This document shows positions 1 to 8,780 of a stretch of 13,024 nucleotides of DNA, one piece after another (positions within the stretch are counted from its first letter, which is position 1; every line of letters begins with the position of its first letter). The translations under genes and the position numbers were made by a program. The notes below the pieces were generated by a model. That model saw nothing but the letters and a program-made list of their open reading frames with translations. It did not search any database and was not told the DNA's origin. Location: contig CAMPET010000289.1 in assembly GCA_946803715.1 (NCBI GenBank), positions 24,028 to 37,051 of the forward strand, written 5' to 3'. Source of the stretch: Beroe ovata (Eukaryota > Ctenophora > Nuda > Beroida > Beroidae).

Positions 1-33
<33 letters not shown>
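1..33. repeat. (TG)n microsatellite at the left edge
   Basis: This is an uninterrupted TG dinucleotide run that starts at the window border. Similar runs or imperfect TG/CA-rich stretches lie near 590-630, 1040-1076 (broken by an N at 1077), 1139-1160, 2584-2665, 9261-9291 (as CA) and 12988-13024. Simple repeats at both ends suggest the window is bounded by assembly breaks in microsatellites. Confidence 0.97.
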
Positions 34-34
<1 letters not shown>

Positions 35-70
35 ACTCTATTCTATGGTAACAGTTTCTACTGTCTGAAG

Positions 71-378
71 GGGGGTGTCTGCCACACCTCGGAAATTGCG
101 GTTATGTTTGTGTAAGTCTGGGGCTGGACCTCTCTTTGTAGTGGTGTTTTTGTGTCGGCATACCGCGCGCCCTCTGTCTCAGTATGTCGGCATGTTATAA
201 AGAGATTCTCAGTGAGGGTGACCAGCCTCTCTATCCCTCAGCAAGGGGAGAAGTGGGGAAATCTGTAACCAATGAGGTCCCCTCTATTTGTCAGGAGTCA
301 GGAGTGCCTCATTCCAGGGAGGGCGTGGTCATAGAGGGAAATCCCTTCTGTCCACTACAGTACCCTATATCCTTGTAG
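71..378 (+). CDS. 3' end of an unidentified + strand gene (one or two last exons)
   Basis: The clearer piece is 183-378. A pyrimidine-rich acceptor (ccctctgtctcag) ends at 182, an open frame then runs 65 codons to TAG at 376-378, and an AATAAA signal follows 25 bases later. The frame starts in phase 2. A candidate preceding exon ends at 111, before a consensus GTAAGT donor, also in phase 2, and joins without a stop; its left boundary is uncertain (an AAG at 68-70 is one option). The predicted C-terminal tail is polar (KEILSEGDQPLYPSARGEVG near its start, PLQYPISL at the end). It shows no domain or membrane segment that I recognise. The gene would begin beyond the left edge. The evidence is splice signals, open frame and poly(A) signal only, so function is unknown. 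Confidence 0.4.
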
Positions 379-402
379 ATTTATAATGTGCACACTCCTC
401 AC

Positions 403-408
403 AATAAA
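403..408 (+). terminator. Canonical AATAAA polyadenylation signal
   Basis: AATAAA lies 25 bases after the TAG that closes the open frame ending at 378. The position is right for the cleavage signal of a very short 3' UTR. It is the main reason to treat the left-edge open frame as a real terminal exon. Confidence 0.45.
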
Positions 409-429
409 TACCTATCTGATAACCCGATG

Positions 430-1960
430 AGACCACAATTTGGACCAGCGTTTGAAGCCCCGTATTGACCATAATGGGACCCAGCTAATGTCAAGCTTGG
501 GTTGTCAAGCTGTGTTGTGGTTATTGTCAGTTAATTACACATGTCTCAATCTATGCGAGACGGTGAATATTTCTAATTATACCGATAGATTATGTGTGTG
601 CGTGTGCGTGTGCGTGTGTGCACTGTGCGTGTGTGTTACTCTTTCTGTGTTTGTTTATCGGAGTATTTTTCTGTGTTCATGTGTGCGTTTCTTGGTATCT
701 GTGTATAAGTCTTCTGAAGGGGTTTGCGTATCCGTATGTACGTCTGTGTGCGTTCCCATGAGTGTCTGAGTCGGTATGCGTGTCTGTGTGTGTGGGTGTT
801 CATGCGTGTTCGACAACTCAACGTCAAGTTCCGTTATAAATGGCTCTTTAGCAGCCCATCCTCATGAACGGTAGATAACCACCACCTTAATAAGCATAAT
901 TGCAATCCCCGTTTCAGAGTATATAATGTGGTTTAGTGACCTTCCTAACCAGATACCTCTCTTTCTTTCCCTCGTCTCCTCTCCACTCTCTTCCTGTCCA
1001 TCTCTGACAGTCTGTGACGCGCTTCCTACACTGTCAGTCTGTGTGTGACAGTCTGTGTGTGTGTGTGTGTGTGTGTNCCCTGATCTAGCTACCTTCAGTC
1101 AGCTTTTCTCACTATGTGACGTTTTAGTCTGTGAGTTTGAGTGTGTGTGTGTGTGTGTGTCAGGCGTCACAGCTGCCTGGGTGCGGGGGATGCACACTCT
1201 TAGTGACACGAGTGTCACCCTATAAAATATGTCTGTCGTCAATTCTCTTGTTAGATGTCATCTCTCTTGCCACACTTTGTGCAACTCGACTTGTTGTCAT
1301 GGTAACAATCTTCTATACTCATGGTGACAACATTTTCTTTGTGATATTTCGTTTTGTCATAGCCTGAGTTTATGCTGGATAAGGCAGTTGCATCTATGAA
1401 TCTCGTTACATGATATGTTGTCATGGTGAAAGTTATCTGTTGTCATGTTGACATGTTCTATCAAGTCGGCTCTTGTCTGTTGCTATGGTAACTCTGTTGT
1501 CATGGCGGCACATGTGTTGTCAGGAGCAGTGTAACAAGAATAATCTCACCTACGTGTGGGTGTGGGAGACGGGGTATCTTGGGCCAGTGCTGTAGTTAGT
1601 AGCTGTAGACTGATCTGAAACAGCAATCTATCGATATGGGATATCGGTATACGCTTTCCACTCTCTCTCTCTCTAACAACCACTAACACCCGTTAACACC
1701 AAGTCAACTTTCACCAATTCATTTTCGCCACCTCACTCTTGACTTATCATCTCCTCACGAAGTGTCAAGCTATAACTGTCAATTTTCGCCACTCCTGGAA
1801 GTGGCACAGCAAACACGATAGGCAATAATTGAGGAGTAGCAGATTATCAGACAACTTGACACAAACGCACAAAGTTTTTACAATCTCGACACTTCGTTTG
1901 AACAGTCACGCATCACTCATGCATGAAAGCGTTACCAGCCGGCGACTGCAATCTTGGTAA
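430..1960. other. Repeat-rich stretch with no convincing gene
   Basis: This contains imperfect TG/CG-rich DNA (590-800), a long pyrimidine tract (about 950-1015), two (TG)n runs (1040-1076 and 1139-1160) and scattered X-box-like copies (for example 1293-1306 and 1479-1492). Open frames here are mostly Val-Cys runs produced by TG repeats. On the - strand, 1614 down to 1550 has an acceptor (gctgtttcag), 21 open codons containing LQLLTTALAQDTPSPTPTR, and a GTGAGA donor. It could be a later exon of the gene whose first exon is at 2145-1968, but the phases do not join directly, so it is not called. Confidence 0.6.
1203..1229. promoter_or_regulatory. Inverted repeat next to a TATA-like box
   Basis: GTGACAC at 1203-1209 and its exact complement GTGTCAC at 1212-1218 are separated by GA, and TATAAAATA follows at 1221-1229. 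The layout resembles a factor dyad beside a core promoter. No convincing transcript start or downstream exon is seen, so a promoter role is a guess. Confidence 0.2.
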
Positions 1961-1967
1961 CACTTAC

Positions 1968-2145
1968 CATGAAAATCGCTGATAACATCGTGCTGCTGGG
2001 AATGACAGTAAACAAAAGTCGGAAAGTTAGCGAGGAAATGTTGAAGGGAGGACTGATATTTCAGTAGATAACAAAGTAGAAAGTGGTCGAGACAGGGTGT
2101 GTCTGTGGCTAGCAAGACAACGTGACCGCCTCGCTTAGTCGCCAT
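1968..2145 (-). CDS. Probable first coding exon of an unrecognised gene
   Basis: Reading leftward from an ATG at 2145-2143, 59 codons are open (start MATKRGGHVVLLATDTP, then DHFLLCYLLKYQSSL) up to a consensus GTAAGT donor at 1967-1962, leaving phase 1. The ATG has a favourable context (GCCATGG), and the surrounding 14 bases, 2138-2151, form an X-box-like palindrome. The peptide has a hydrophobic beta-strand (HVVLLAT) followed by a helix (LDHFLLCYLLKY), as in a Rossmann-like or RecA-like fold, but I do not recognise the family. The next exon is not identified. An acceptor (tgccacttccag) near 1790 opens a short compatible frame, but it meets a stop. The exon signals are good; the remaining gene model is missing. 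Confidence 0.4.
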
Positions 2146-3513
2146 GGCAACGTGACAATGACGATCACCCCTCCACGTGATTGAGCTATTGCGTATCAGG
2201 GAGGGGTCCGCGGTGATCGATCGTACCCAACATTATGACGTAGTGCAGTCCCCCGGTATTACCATATTAGGGATAATTATAACTAGGAAATAACAAGATC
2301 TATATCAAACTCATTCAAAAGACGCACCCACCCCTCACCCTGAGTCCCTAGCTGGGTCAATGACTGGTTGAGTGGGGGGGGGGAGCTGCGGCCTCCTTTA
2401 CTCTGTCTATCTCATAGCGACAACACATGTCACGTGTGTTACGATGACAACACGTGTGTCACAAGTCTAAAGTGGAAAACGTGGTTTTCAACTATCTAGT
2501 GTTCCGACTCTGGATGGAGGCCACTACGGCATTCCCAATATCTTTCGTGGAGGCTGACCCGACATGAGGGAGACGTATTAGATTATGTGTGTGTCTGCGT
2601 GTGCGTGCGTGTGTATGTGTGTGTGTTTGTGTGTGTCTGTGTCTGTGTCTGTGTGTCTGTGTGTATTTTGGGTAAAGGGATGGTTTTTAATGCAATGTAA
2701 GCCTGACGATTATTAATTTTGACAAATTTCCGGATAATATCTGAAAAACACTAATATCGATTGGATCAGAATAATTCCTCAATCACGATCACCCTGGTTG
2801 TCATGGTAACAGACCTCCCGCCGCGAAGCGAGTGTCAGACCATTTAGAACAGCTCTCACCGGGGAATAATTGGATTCGTTTTTCTCACCCGCTAACTGCC
2901 GAGATTTTCAAATTGTTCTGCTCCTGTCCCTGCTCATAGCGGATAGTCGTTCATATTGCACGTGCACATTTCACCTAACAGCCGAGATTTTCCATTTTCA
3001 TGCTACACTTATTTGGCTCATAACATATCACTGCTAATTTCTGCTAATTTCTGCTGATTCCTGCTGATTCCTGCTGATTCCTGCTGACAATTCACTGAAA
3101 TCTGCGCTGTGATACACTCATATGCTGCTGCTCTTGCATATTATGCTGCTTCCCCACACTCCTACCACAATTGGAGGTGACTGCTGACAATTTCTCATTG
3201 ATTCTCGTCGCTTGTGCTGCTATAATTGCATATGCTTCTGCTGCTGCGATACTCTGAATGAAAACCAACACGCTAAAACAGGAGTTGCATGGAAGTTGAA
3301 AGATGAAGATGACTGAAAAACACGGTTTGTGTTGATAACTGTTTCATTCACTGCCTCTTTGATTGTAAACGTTTCCATAGTTACAGACTTCATTTCCGAA
3401 CAATTCTCATGTGACATCGACTACTTTAAACACCCCTATTATTAATACGCTGTCTCGACGCCTTGTCATGATTTATAAGTTCATATGACATCACACCCCA
3501 TCCATCACCCCAG
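2146..3513. other. Unassigned region upstream of the ankyrin gene
   Basis: No exon is securely supported here. The stretch has TG-rich DNA (2584-2665), an X-box-like copy (2797-2810), two copies of a short phrase containing gccgagattttc (about 2898 and 2982) and a 10-bp tandem array (3031-3087). The 5' end of the ankyrin gene should lie here or further left. One weak candidate start is ATG at 3303, preceded by an in-frame stop and open to a GTTTGT donor at 3325. Its phase matches the exon at 3514, which would add MKMTEKH, but the donor is poor. A - strand frame at 3417-3220 is equally unproven. Confidence 0.5.
3031..3087 (+). repeat. 10-bp tandem array (ctgctRattY)
   Basis: There are two units of ctgctaattt, three of ctgctgattc, then a partial unit ctgctga. 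All are in register with a 10-base period, close to one helical turn. A related phrase, ctgctgacaatt, occurs at 3081 and again at 3181. No coding role is visible. Confidence 0.85.
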
Positions 3514-6252
3514 ATATATGCAGAAAACAGTTACTAGCTAAGATCAAGAAATATTGTCAGTTTGAGAAAAACCGGGCTTTACAGAGTGTCATTGAAGCTG
3601 ATGACACGCTCCTCAATGAATACGATTCTGAAGGTCAGTTCAAGTTCATACCTAAGAGAGGTTCATAATCTTTATATACCCTTAAAACCACTTCTATATA
3701 TGGCCCTGACACCATTTGAATTTCCGCCCTTGACACCACTCTACCCCTGACACGATTCTACCCTTGACACGGCCTATCTTTGACTCAACTTGGATTTCCA
3801 TCTTTGACACCATTCTACCCTTGACACCACTCTACCCTTGACACCACTCTATCCTTGACACCACTCTACACTTGGATTTCCATCCTTGACACCACTTTAC
3901 GCAGGGAACTTACCAGTACACATATGTGCTGAAAATGGCAGTATTGAGTGTATGAAGATGATTTGTACAACTGACCGATACGAACAAATCTCAGCTAAAA
4001 ACGCAAAAGGTAGCTGCTCTCCTACGATAATAGTCATGTTTCTATATTGTGGTGTGAATTATTGACATCACTATGATATAACAGGTTTGACACCTCTACA
4101 TCTTGCCTCTGTGATGGGTTACATCAACATCATGAAACTGCTCGTCATTATGGGGGAGTCGGTCAATGTCACAAACTTTGAGAAAATGACACCACTCCAC
4201 TTCGCAGCTGCAAAGTAAGCTTCACATCAGTTTTACAGTATGATTTGCGTTTCAACAACAACAACATATTGACACCATGGCAACCACTCACAGTAACCAA
4301 TAACCATGGTTACCACTCCCACCACTCACAGTGGTCATGCGGGAGCATGCAGATGGTTGCTAAGCAACAACGCTGATCACACCATGCTTGACGTGTACGG
4401 GAGAACAGCTCTCGACAACGCGCGGAGATACAGAAACAACCCGTGTATCAAGGTTATCAACAACTACCAAGCATCGAAAAAAACTCTGAAAAAGCAGAGG
4501 AGTAGCTCATCTCTGAATGATCTTGACACCATCATGGATATGCCATTCTCACCTTCCCGGGTAGGTTGAAACCTAGCAGTAGTGGATGTACTCACAATCA
4601 CACTGGGGTGGGTTTTAGTCACTGGGTGAGGTGGGCATTTAGTCACTTGACACAGCATGACCTGGTTGAGAAACCAGTTGCCTTTCCACTCTATGTTAGC
4701 ATGGGTATTGAGTATCGACCTCTCTCTTGAGCCCCGTGGTGTGTGACCTGGGTAAGGGTATGTTATGATTGAACTCCACCTGATAGTATCTTGTCTCAGT
4801 TGAGAAAGGGATCACTTCAAGAGCAGAATCTTGGTCGAGTCGAAGTTCAGGTAACTTCGCTTACTTACTCATCCATACTCACACTGCCTTCCTTGACACC
4901 ACTCTCCCCCTGACACCACTCTACCCTCTTGACACCGCCACTTGACACCACTCTCCCCTCTTGACACCGCCACTTGACACCACTTCTTGACACCACTCTT
5001 CCATTGACACCACTCCCCTTGCTGTCAGTGTGTCTCCAAGTTTCGTTCCCGAAGATCGAGCTTTCAGCCGAGCTCCCGACTCAAGGACTACCAGTTCAAC
5101 GACACATTTTGTGAAGATATAACAGAGGGTAAGGGGGAATTTATGTGAATTCGAAAATGTAACTTCCAATTATAGATATCGAGAGCTTTCAGGTCTTCAG
5201 AATTTTAAACTAGCATTAACTCAACTAGAATCGAGCATTTCCATTTGGCAAGCACTTTATATTTTTCAAGTGAAGAATTTCAGGTTTACAGAATTTCACC
5301 TAGTTAAACGCCATCCATTGTAGTGAGGGATTCCAGACATCCATGTGACGAATTTGTAATGCGCTATTATTGAACCGCATTTTTCAGTGGACTGACATTT
5401 TCAATTTGACCTTATAAGGGCATATTCTTAGTTACGCTCACTTTTTATTGTTCCAGTTCTCCAATTCGTCGAGTAGTAGGGTGTGTCAACGTTAGACACC
5501 AATAAAACGGCAATGTCTCTGAATTCCGCCATCTCTCTCTCTCCCTCTAAGAGCACTCTATAACACATTATTGAGAGGACTCCACTTTATGACACGGCAA
5601 TGAACTCTCTGTCTCTCTCAGATCTTTCTGAGACATGTGATTTCAGAGTCTACTGAAGATGTCGACATTTACATGGAGAATGGTAACGCGTTTCAGCGGG
5701 AAAACTCCACAACCAGTGACATTGTAACCAGGTAACACCCCTGACACCATGGCGTTGTTACCATGGTGATGACACAAACAAACCACGTGGTACCATGGTA
5801 ACAACTCATATTTTCAAGTGAAAGTTCTGAAGCTGTTGTGGAAGAGAAAGAAAAGGCATACAAGAGATGGACTAGCACTTCATCGGGATGTAGACTGAAG
5901 TATCACCCTAAGATACCTCACATTGGGAAAACCATGAGGAAAATACTACGACTTTCCAGGTACGAGACCGGGACTTGTTGTCAGGGCGGTTGTCATGGTG
6001 ATGGGGTGGTTGTCATGGTGGTTGTCATGACAATGATCATGAGTGCTATATCCATGAAAACTTACTCACCCATCTCATAATACTCAGTAACATTTCACAT
6101 CATGATGCAAATTGTACACTCCACTGTGTAGCACCTATGTAACATGTGTAAAACTCTACTGTGTCTTTAGAAACGGTGTAACGAAGGAAGAACCGGTTAA
6201 GTTACACAAGTGTCTCAGCTACGAGAGTGTCACAGCCCGTAACACACCATGA
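3514..6252 (+). CDS. Ankyrin-repeat protein, nine exons (5' end not located)
   Basis: Exons are 3514-3633, 3905-4009, 4085-4214, 4332-4560, 4800-4850, 5029-5128, 5647-5731, 5819-5959 and 6171-6252. All have AG/GT borders and matching phases, giving about 347 residues to TGA at 6250-6252. Residues 6-38 look like a degenerate ankyrin repeat. Better repeats start at GNLPVHICAENGSIECMKMI (41-60), GLTPLHLASVMGYINIMKLL (76-95) and KMTPLHFAAANGHAGACRWL (109-128). A final partial repeat (YGRTALDNARRY) follows at about 141. The remaining 180 or so residues are polar, with Ser/Arg clusters (KKQRSSSSLND, SRRSSFQPSSR) that look like basophilic-kinase sites, and a basic patch near the end. No catalytic domain is seen, so a cytoplasmic adaptor or scaffold is the natural inference. 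The 51-base exon at 4800 and the exon at 5647 are the least certain. Two introns carry the same ttgacaccact minisatellite. Confidence 0.85.
3725..3900 (+). repeat. Degenerate ttgacaccactctaccc minisatellite, copy 1
   Basis: About ten imperfect units of a roughly 16-base phrase (c)ttgacaccactctac fill the end of the intron between the first and second recognised exons of the ankyrin gene. The phrase acttggatttccatc is inserted twice (3789 and 3872). The array runs into the acceptor at 3904, so it supplies the pyrimidine-rich tract. No other function can be read. Confidence 0.85.
4888..5017 (+). repeat. Degenerate ttgacaccact minisatellite, copy 2
   Basis: The same ttgacaccact phrase recurs about eight times with variable spacers (ctctccccc, ctctaccc, gcca), in a different intron (4851-5028) of the same ankyrin gene. 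It again lies directly before a 3' splice site. The consensus is shared with the array at 3725-3900, so the two are related rather than independent simple repeats. Confidence 0.85.
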
Positions 6253-6254
6253 TG

Positions 6255-6431
6255 TTACACACCCAGACACACACAATCAGAACATTGCGATACTCCTTCA
6301 GTCTCATTGTGACACCCGATATGTTTTATCCGCAGTGTCATTTGCCACCTCTCGGCTTTCTCTTGTACTTGTTCAAAGATGTCTTGAATCTGTCTTAACA
6401 AAGTGTCTCTTGTTGCAAGATCTTTGAGACT
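6255..6431 (-). CDS. Possible exon with an amphipathic helix, unassigned - strand gene
   Basis: On the - strand, an acceptor-like caatattag ends at 6432. An open frame of 58 codons then runs to TAA at 6257-6255. It begins SLKDLATRDTLLRQIQDIFE and continues QVQEKAERWQMTLR, a regular charged helix with heptad-like leucine and isoleucine spacing, suggesting a coiled coil. The last 15 or so residues come from CA-repeat DNA and may not be coding; a donor before them is possible. The frame has no ATG, so it would be an internal or terminal exon. Its stop lies two bases from that of the ankyrin gene on the other strand, so if real the two genes meet tail to tail. The opposite frame at 6227-6427 is judged its shadow. 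I do not recognise the family. Confidence 0.35.
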   Translation of the reverse strand, partial: SLKDLATRDTLLRQIQDIFEQVQEKAERWQMTLRIKHIGCHNETEGVSQCSDCVCLGV

Positions 6432-6790
6432 CTAATATTGTCGAGAGACATTATTCAGCGTAATTCATTCATTTTAACTCTATAACGACTCTTTTTAAAC
6501 CAGATATTTGTGAACGCGGGTGTTTCTCAATTCAATGATGCTAATTTCAATTAATCAATTCAATAATTTCATTGATTTGTTCATTGTTGCTTTAAACCAT
6601 TCATGTTTAAAATTGTTAACTTATTAGAAATTTGACATTGGGTTTTCTGTTTGTCTCTCGTCCTCGTCTTGGTAACATTGCCAAAGTCGCAGTTATCAAA
6701 AAGAACTCTTCGTCTTTCTATCAAAGTGTCTACGAACATTCAGTGATTCAGTTATACCCTACCACCTGAAATCGTGGACAATGGACATAT

Positions 6791-6901
6791 TCAAAACTCG
6801 ATTAACTGAGTTCCTGATGTCTGTTCCTGATGCTCCGCCAGTTCGAGGCTACTAGACTCCCTACTCTGTTGGTGAATAGTCAAAGATGTAGCATCCTCCA
6901 T
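6791..6901 (-). CDS. Possible first exon of the same unassigned - strand gene
   Basis: The ATG at 6901-6899 has a strong context (A at -3, G at +4) and an in-frame stop four codons upstream. It opens 36 codons beginning MEDATSLTIHQQSRESSSLE, polar and acidic as many N-termini are, to TGA at 6793-6791. Possible donors inside are GTTAAT and GTAGGG, neither strong. A second - strand open frame, 6739-6581 (52 codons, beginning MFVDTLIERRRVLFDNCDFG), and the helix-rich frame at 6431-6255 lie downstream. I could not find splice choices that join all three in phase. This could be a real exon or chance. Confidence 0.25.
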   Translation of the reverse strand: MEDATSLTIHQQSRESSSLELAEHQEQTSGTQLIEF

Positions 6902-6932
6902 AATGATAATGACTCAGTTGCAAGTTACCATA

Positions 6933-6995
6933 GTGATTGTGCCTGGTAACCATGGTGATTGTGCTCGGTAACCATGGTGATCGTGTCTGGTAACA
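6933..6995 (+). repeat. 22-bp tandem array carrying the X-box-like motif
   Basis: Units of the form tgattgtgcctggtaaccat are repeated at about 22-base spacing: tgattgtgcctggtaacc, tgattgtgctcggtaacc, then tgatcgtgtctggtaaca. The shared core is ggtaaccatggtga, a variant of the palindrome seen across the window. Confidence 0.8.
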
Positions 6996-7449
6996 GGTGA
7001 TGTGCCAGTTAATGAGGCGTTATTATGAGGGGATCAGGGATATCGGCTTGTGTCTTGAAATTGATACACATACCCACACGCACACTTTCCATTTTGCTAC
7101 GATTGATATCACGACACATACACACTCAAGTCTCAATGTCTCTAGCATATCATTGACACTATTGCTACGGGGTGCCTGTCGTTATTTAAGTGGTAAGGGC
7201 TATTGTTTCAGTACGAATATTATGTATGTCCCATATGAATATATCTCCTATCAGGTATATCAATTCTCCTGTCGATGCTCCCCCACGCCCACAATGGATA
7301 CAGTGTATCCCAGATCCCAGTGTATCTTATCTGTGCTGTCTATTACACCTTCACCAACTTCTCCATCAGTATTTTTGTTAATCAAGAGATTACACCAGTA
7401 ATTCTAGTTATAATGGGATGAATCATCTCAATATCGTGTTAAATTCTTA

Positions 7450-7533
7450 TTTTGTTAACTTATTCTATTGTTAACAAAATATGTTAACACCATAGCATAT
7501 TGTAACATATTGTAACATATGTTAACACTATAG
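7450..7533. repeat. Inverted and direct repeats in the probable 3' UTR of the lipocalin-like gene
   Basis: TTTTGTTAAC at 7450-7459 and its exact complement GTTAACAAAA at 7470-7479 would form a 10-bp stem with a 10-base loop. Next to it, atgttaacaccatag (7481-7495) recurs at 7519-7533 with one mismatch, flanking two copies of catattgtaa. The block begins 45 bases past the stop codon of the - strand gene that ends at 7578, so it would lie in that transcript's 3' region. No canonical AATAAA is seen on that strand nearby. Confidence 0.6.
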
Positions 7534-7577
7534 TCCTATGATTTGTCACTAGAAGTTCCCACTATTCTAATCTCCCT

Positions 7578-8780
7578 CTAAATTGCTCCACACTTCCCGT
7601 ATTCCAATTCCTTGTAATTTTCCCGTGTTTCTTGCTCTGTTTCTTTCAGCTCAGCACTGATGCGAGTCACTATCTCCTGCAGATTCGCCTTCACGTTCTC
7701 AATCTGAGCGTGGGGGAGAGAAAACACGTGTTATTTATAGAGAAAACACGTGTGACTTATATTTCACGTGGTTTACATTCTGGTAAAATTGAATTCGGTA
7801 ATAGTGTATGATCCGGATTTTAGAATTGTGCTTTAAATTGTCGAAATACTTCCTACTCATAGTTCAGTAAGTAGAGAGTAATCTATTTGTGCTGAAAGCC
7901 CCCCCCCTGTCTCTAACCTGGGAATGTCTCCACTGCGGCTTCACATAGGCAAACACCATGTTTTTGACGGGGAAACCTGCATCCACCTCGTTCTGATTGT
8001 CATTGGGCAGACACACATATCCCACCATGCTCTGATGATCCTCCCCAAATGTAATCCACCAGTCCGTGATCGCTATCGACTTGGAAATCTTCGGTATTGT
8101 CAGGTACATCTGAGAGGTGTCGAATTTGCGTCAGGTGTGAATGCTTGAGAAAGGGGGGGTGTCATGGCAACAATACGTTATCATGACAACAATACTAACC
8201 GAGACTGAACAGGATCCTGTTTCCTGATCTGTCTTTAGAGTAAGGAATGCCGGGTCCATACCGTCAACTCTGATATCATCAATACTGAGGAGCGATTGTG
8301 TGATGGTTTGTGAGATTTTCACTGTGTAGTATGGCTGGTTGTAAGATTGTCTGTGATGTTTGTGGTTGCAATGAGACTATACTAACAAGGCCTCCATTCT
8401 GAATTCTGCGTATGTTTCGTTGACAATCACAGGACTGCTCTCCCAAATCACACAATCGTCATCGTTGTACATTGCGATGGGAAGGGGGAGTCTCCTTACT
8501 TCAACCCATGTTCCGGCTACCTGTGTAGTATATGCGCGTATGTTACCATGGTTACCATGGTTCTGGCAATAGTTACCGGCGAAAGGGACCATGGTAACCA
8601 CTGTTGAGTCAAGGTGATTCACCTTGGTAACAACTGGGGTGTGTTTTCACTCACGTGATCAATGATTTCTGAGCATCCAGCTCGTTGGAATGACACCTCG
8701 TCGAGACAGTGCTTGACAGGTTCACCCGTCACAGTGGTAATTACTGCGATAAAAACTACTAGTAGTACTAGATTCGACAT
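7578..8780 (-). CDS. Secreted lipocalin-like protein, five exons, complete
   Basis: Exons in reading order are 8780-8655, 8520-8387, 8350-8200, 8109-7918 and 7703-7578. All use GT-AG introns and the phases agree, giving 242 residues. Residues 1-19 form a signal peptide (MSNLVLLVVFIAVITTVTG). The mature part has six cysteines (25, 36, 65, 134, 170, 239), enough for three disulfides, and one N-glycosylation site (N76). VAGTWVEVRRLP (43-54) has the Gly-x-Trp of lipocalin motif 1. DWWITFGEDHQSMVGYVC (153-170) resembles the second conserved lipocalin block, and MVFAYVKPQW (188-197) the third. The C-terminus (202-242) is a charged helix ending near C239. Lipocalins bind small hydrophobic ligands in a beta-barrel outside the cell; here that role is inferred from spacing and motifs. 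The family call is probable, while the gene structure and secretion are firm. It is transcribed away from the DH gene. Confidence 0.8.

Larger units (their letters stand above)
6902..7577. other. Unassigned stretch downstream of the lipocalin-like gene
   Basis: This contains a short X-box-bearing tandem array (about 6930-6995), CA-rich DNA (7066-7130) and AT-rich DNA with inverted and direct repeats (7450-7533). At 7260-7412 both strands are open. The + strand has an acceptor (tattgtttcag) before 7212 and a frame ending QWIQCIPDPSVSYLCC and so on. The - strand carries about 50 codons including LINKNTDGEVGEGVIDSTDK. Neither is supported enough to call. Confidence 0.5.

Noticed and set aside
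440-769. 109-codon + strand open frame
   Set aside because: Its middle is a Val-Cys run made by TG/CG simple repeat, and no splice or start context supports it.
636-827. 63-codon - strand open frame
   Set aside because: It is antisense to the same simple-repeat stretch and is Thr/His/Arg-rich from CA repeats.
1131-1367. 78-codon + strand open frame
   Set aside because: It starts in a TG microsatellite and crosses the inverted repeat, the TATA-like box and an X-box copy; no coding pattern.
3220-3417. - strand frame starting MSHENCSEMKSVTMETF
   Set aside because: The first 30 residues look plausible, but the start context is weak, the only donor is GTGTTT and no partner exon was found.
4921-5169. 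- strand open frame of 82 codons
   Set aside because: It is antisense to the ttgacaccact minisatellite and an ankyrin-gene exon; its repeats (VVSSGG, GEWCQ) come from the array.
6227-6427. 66-codon + strand frame
   Set aside because: It starts inside the last ankyrin exon in another frame and is the shadow of the helix-rich - strand frame.
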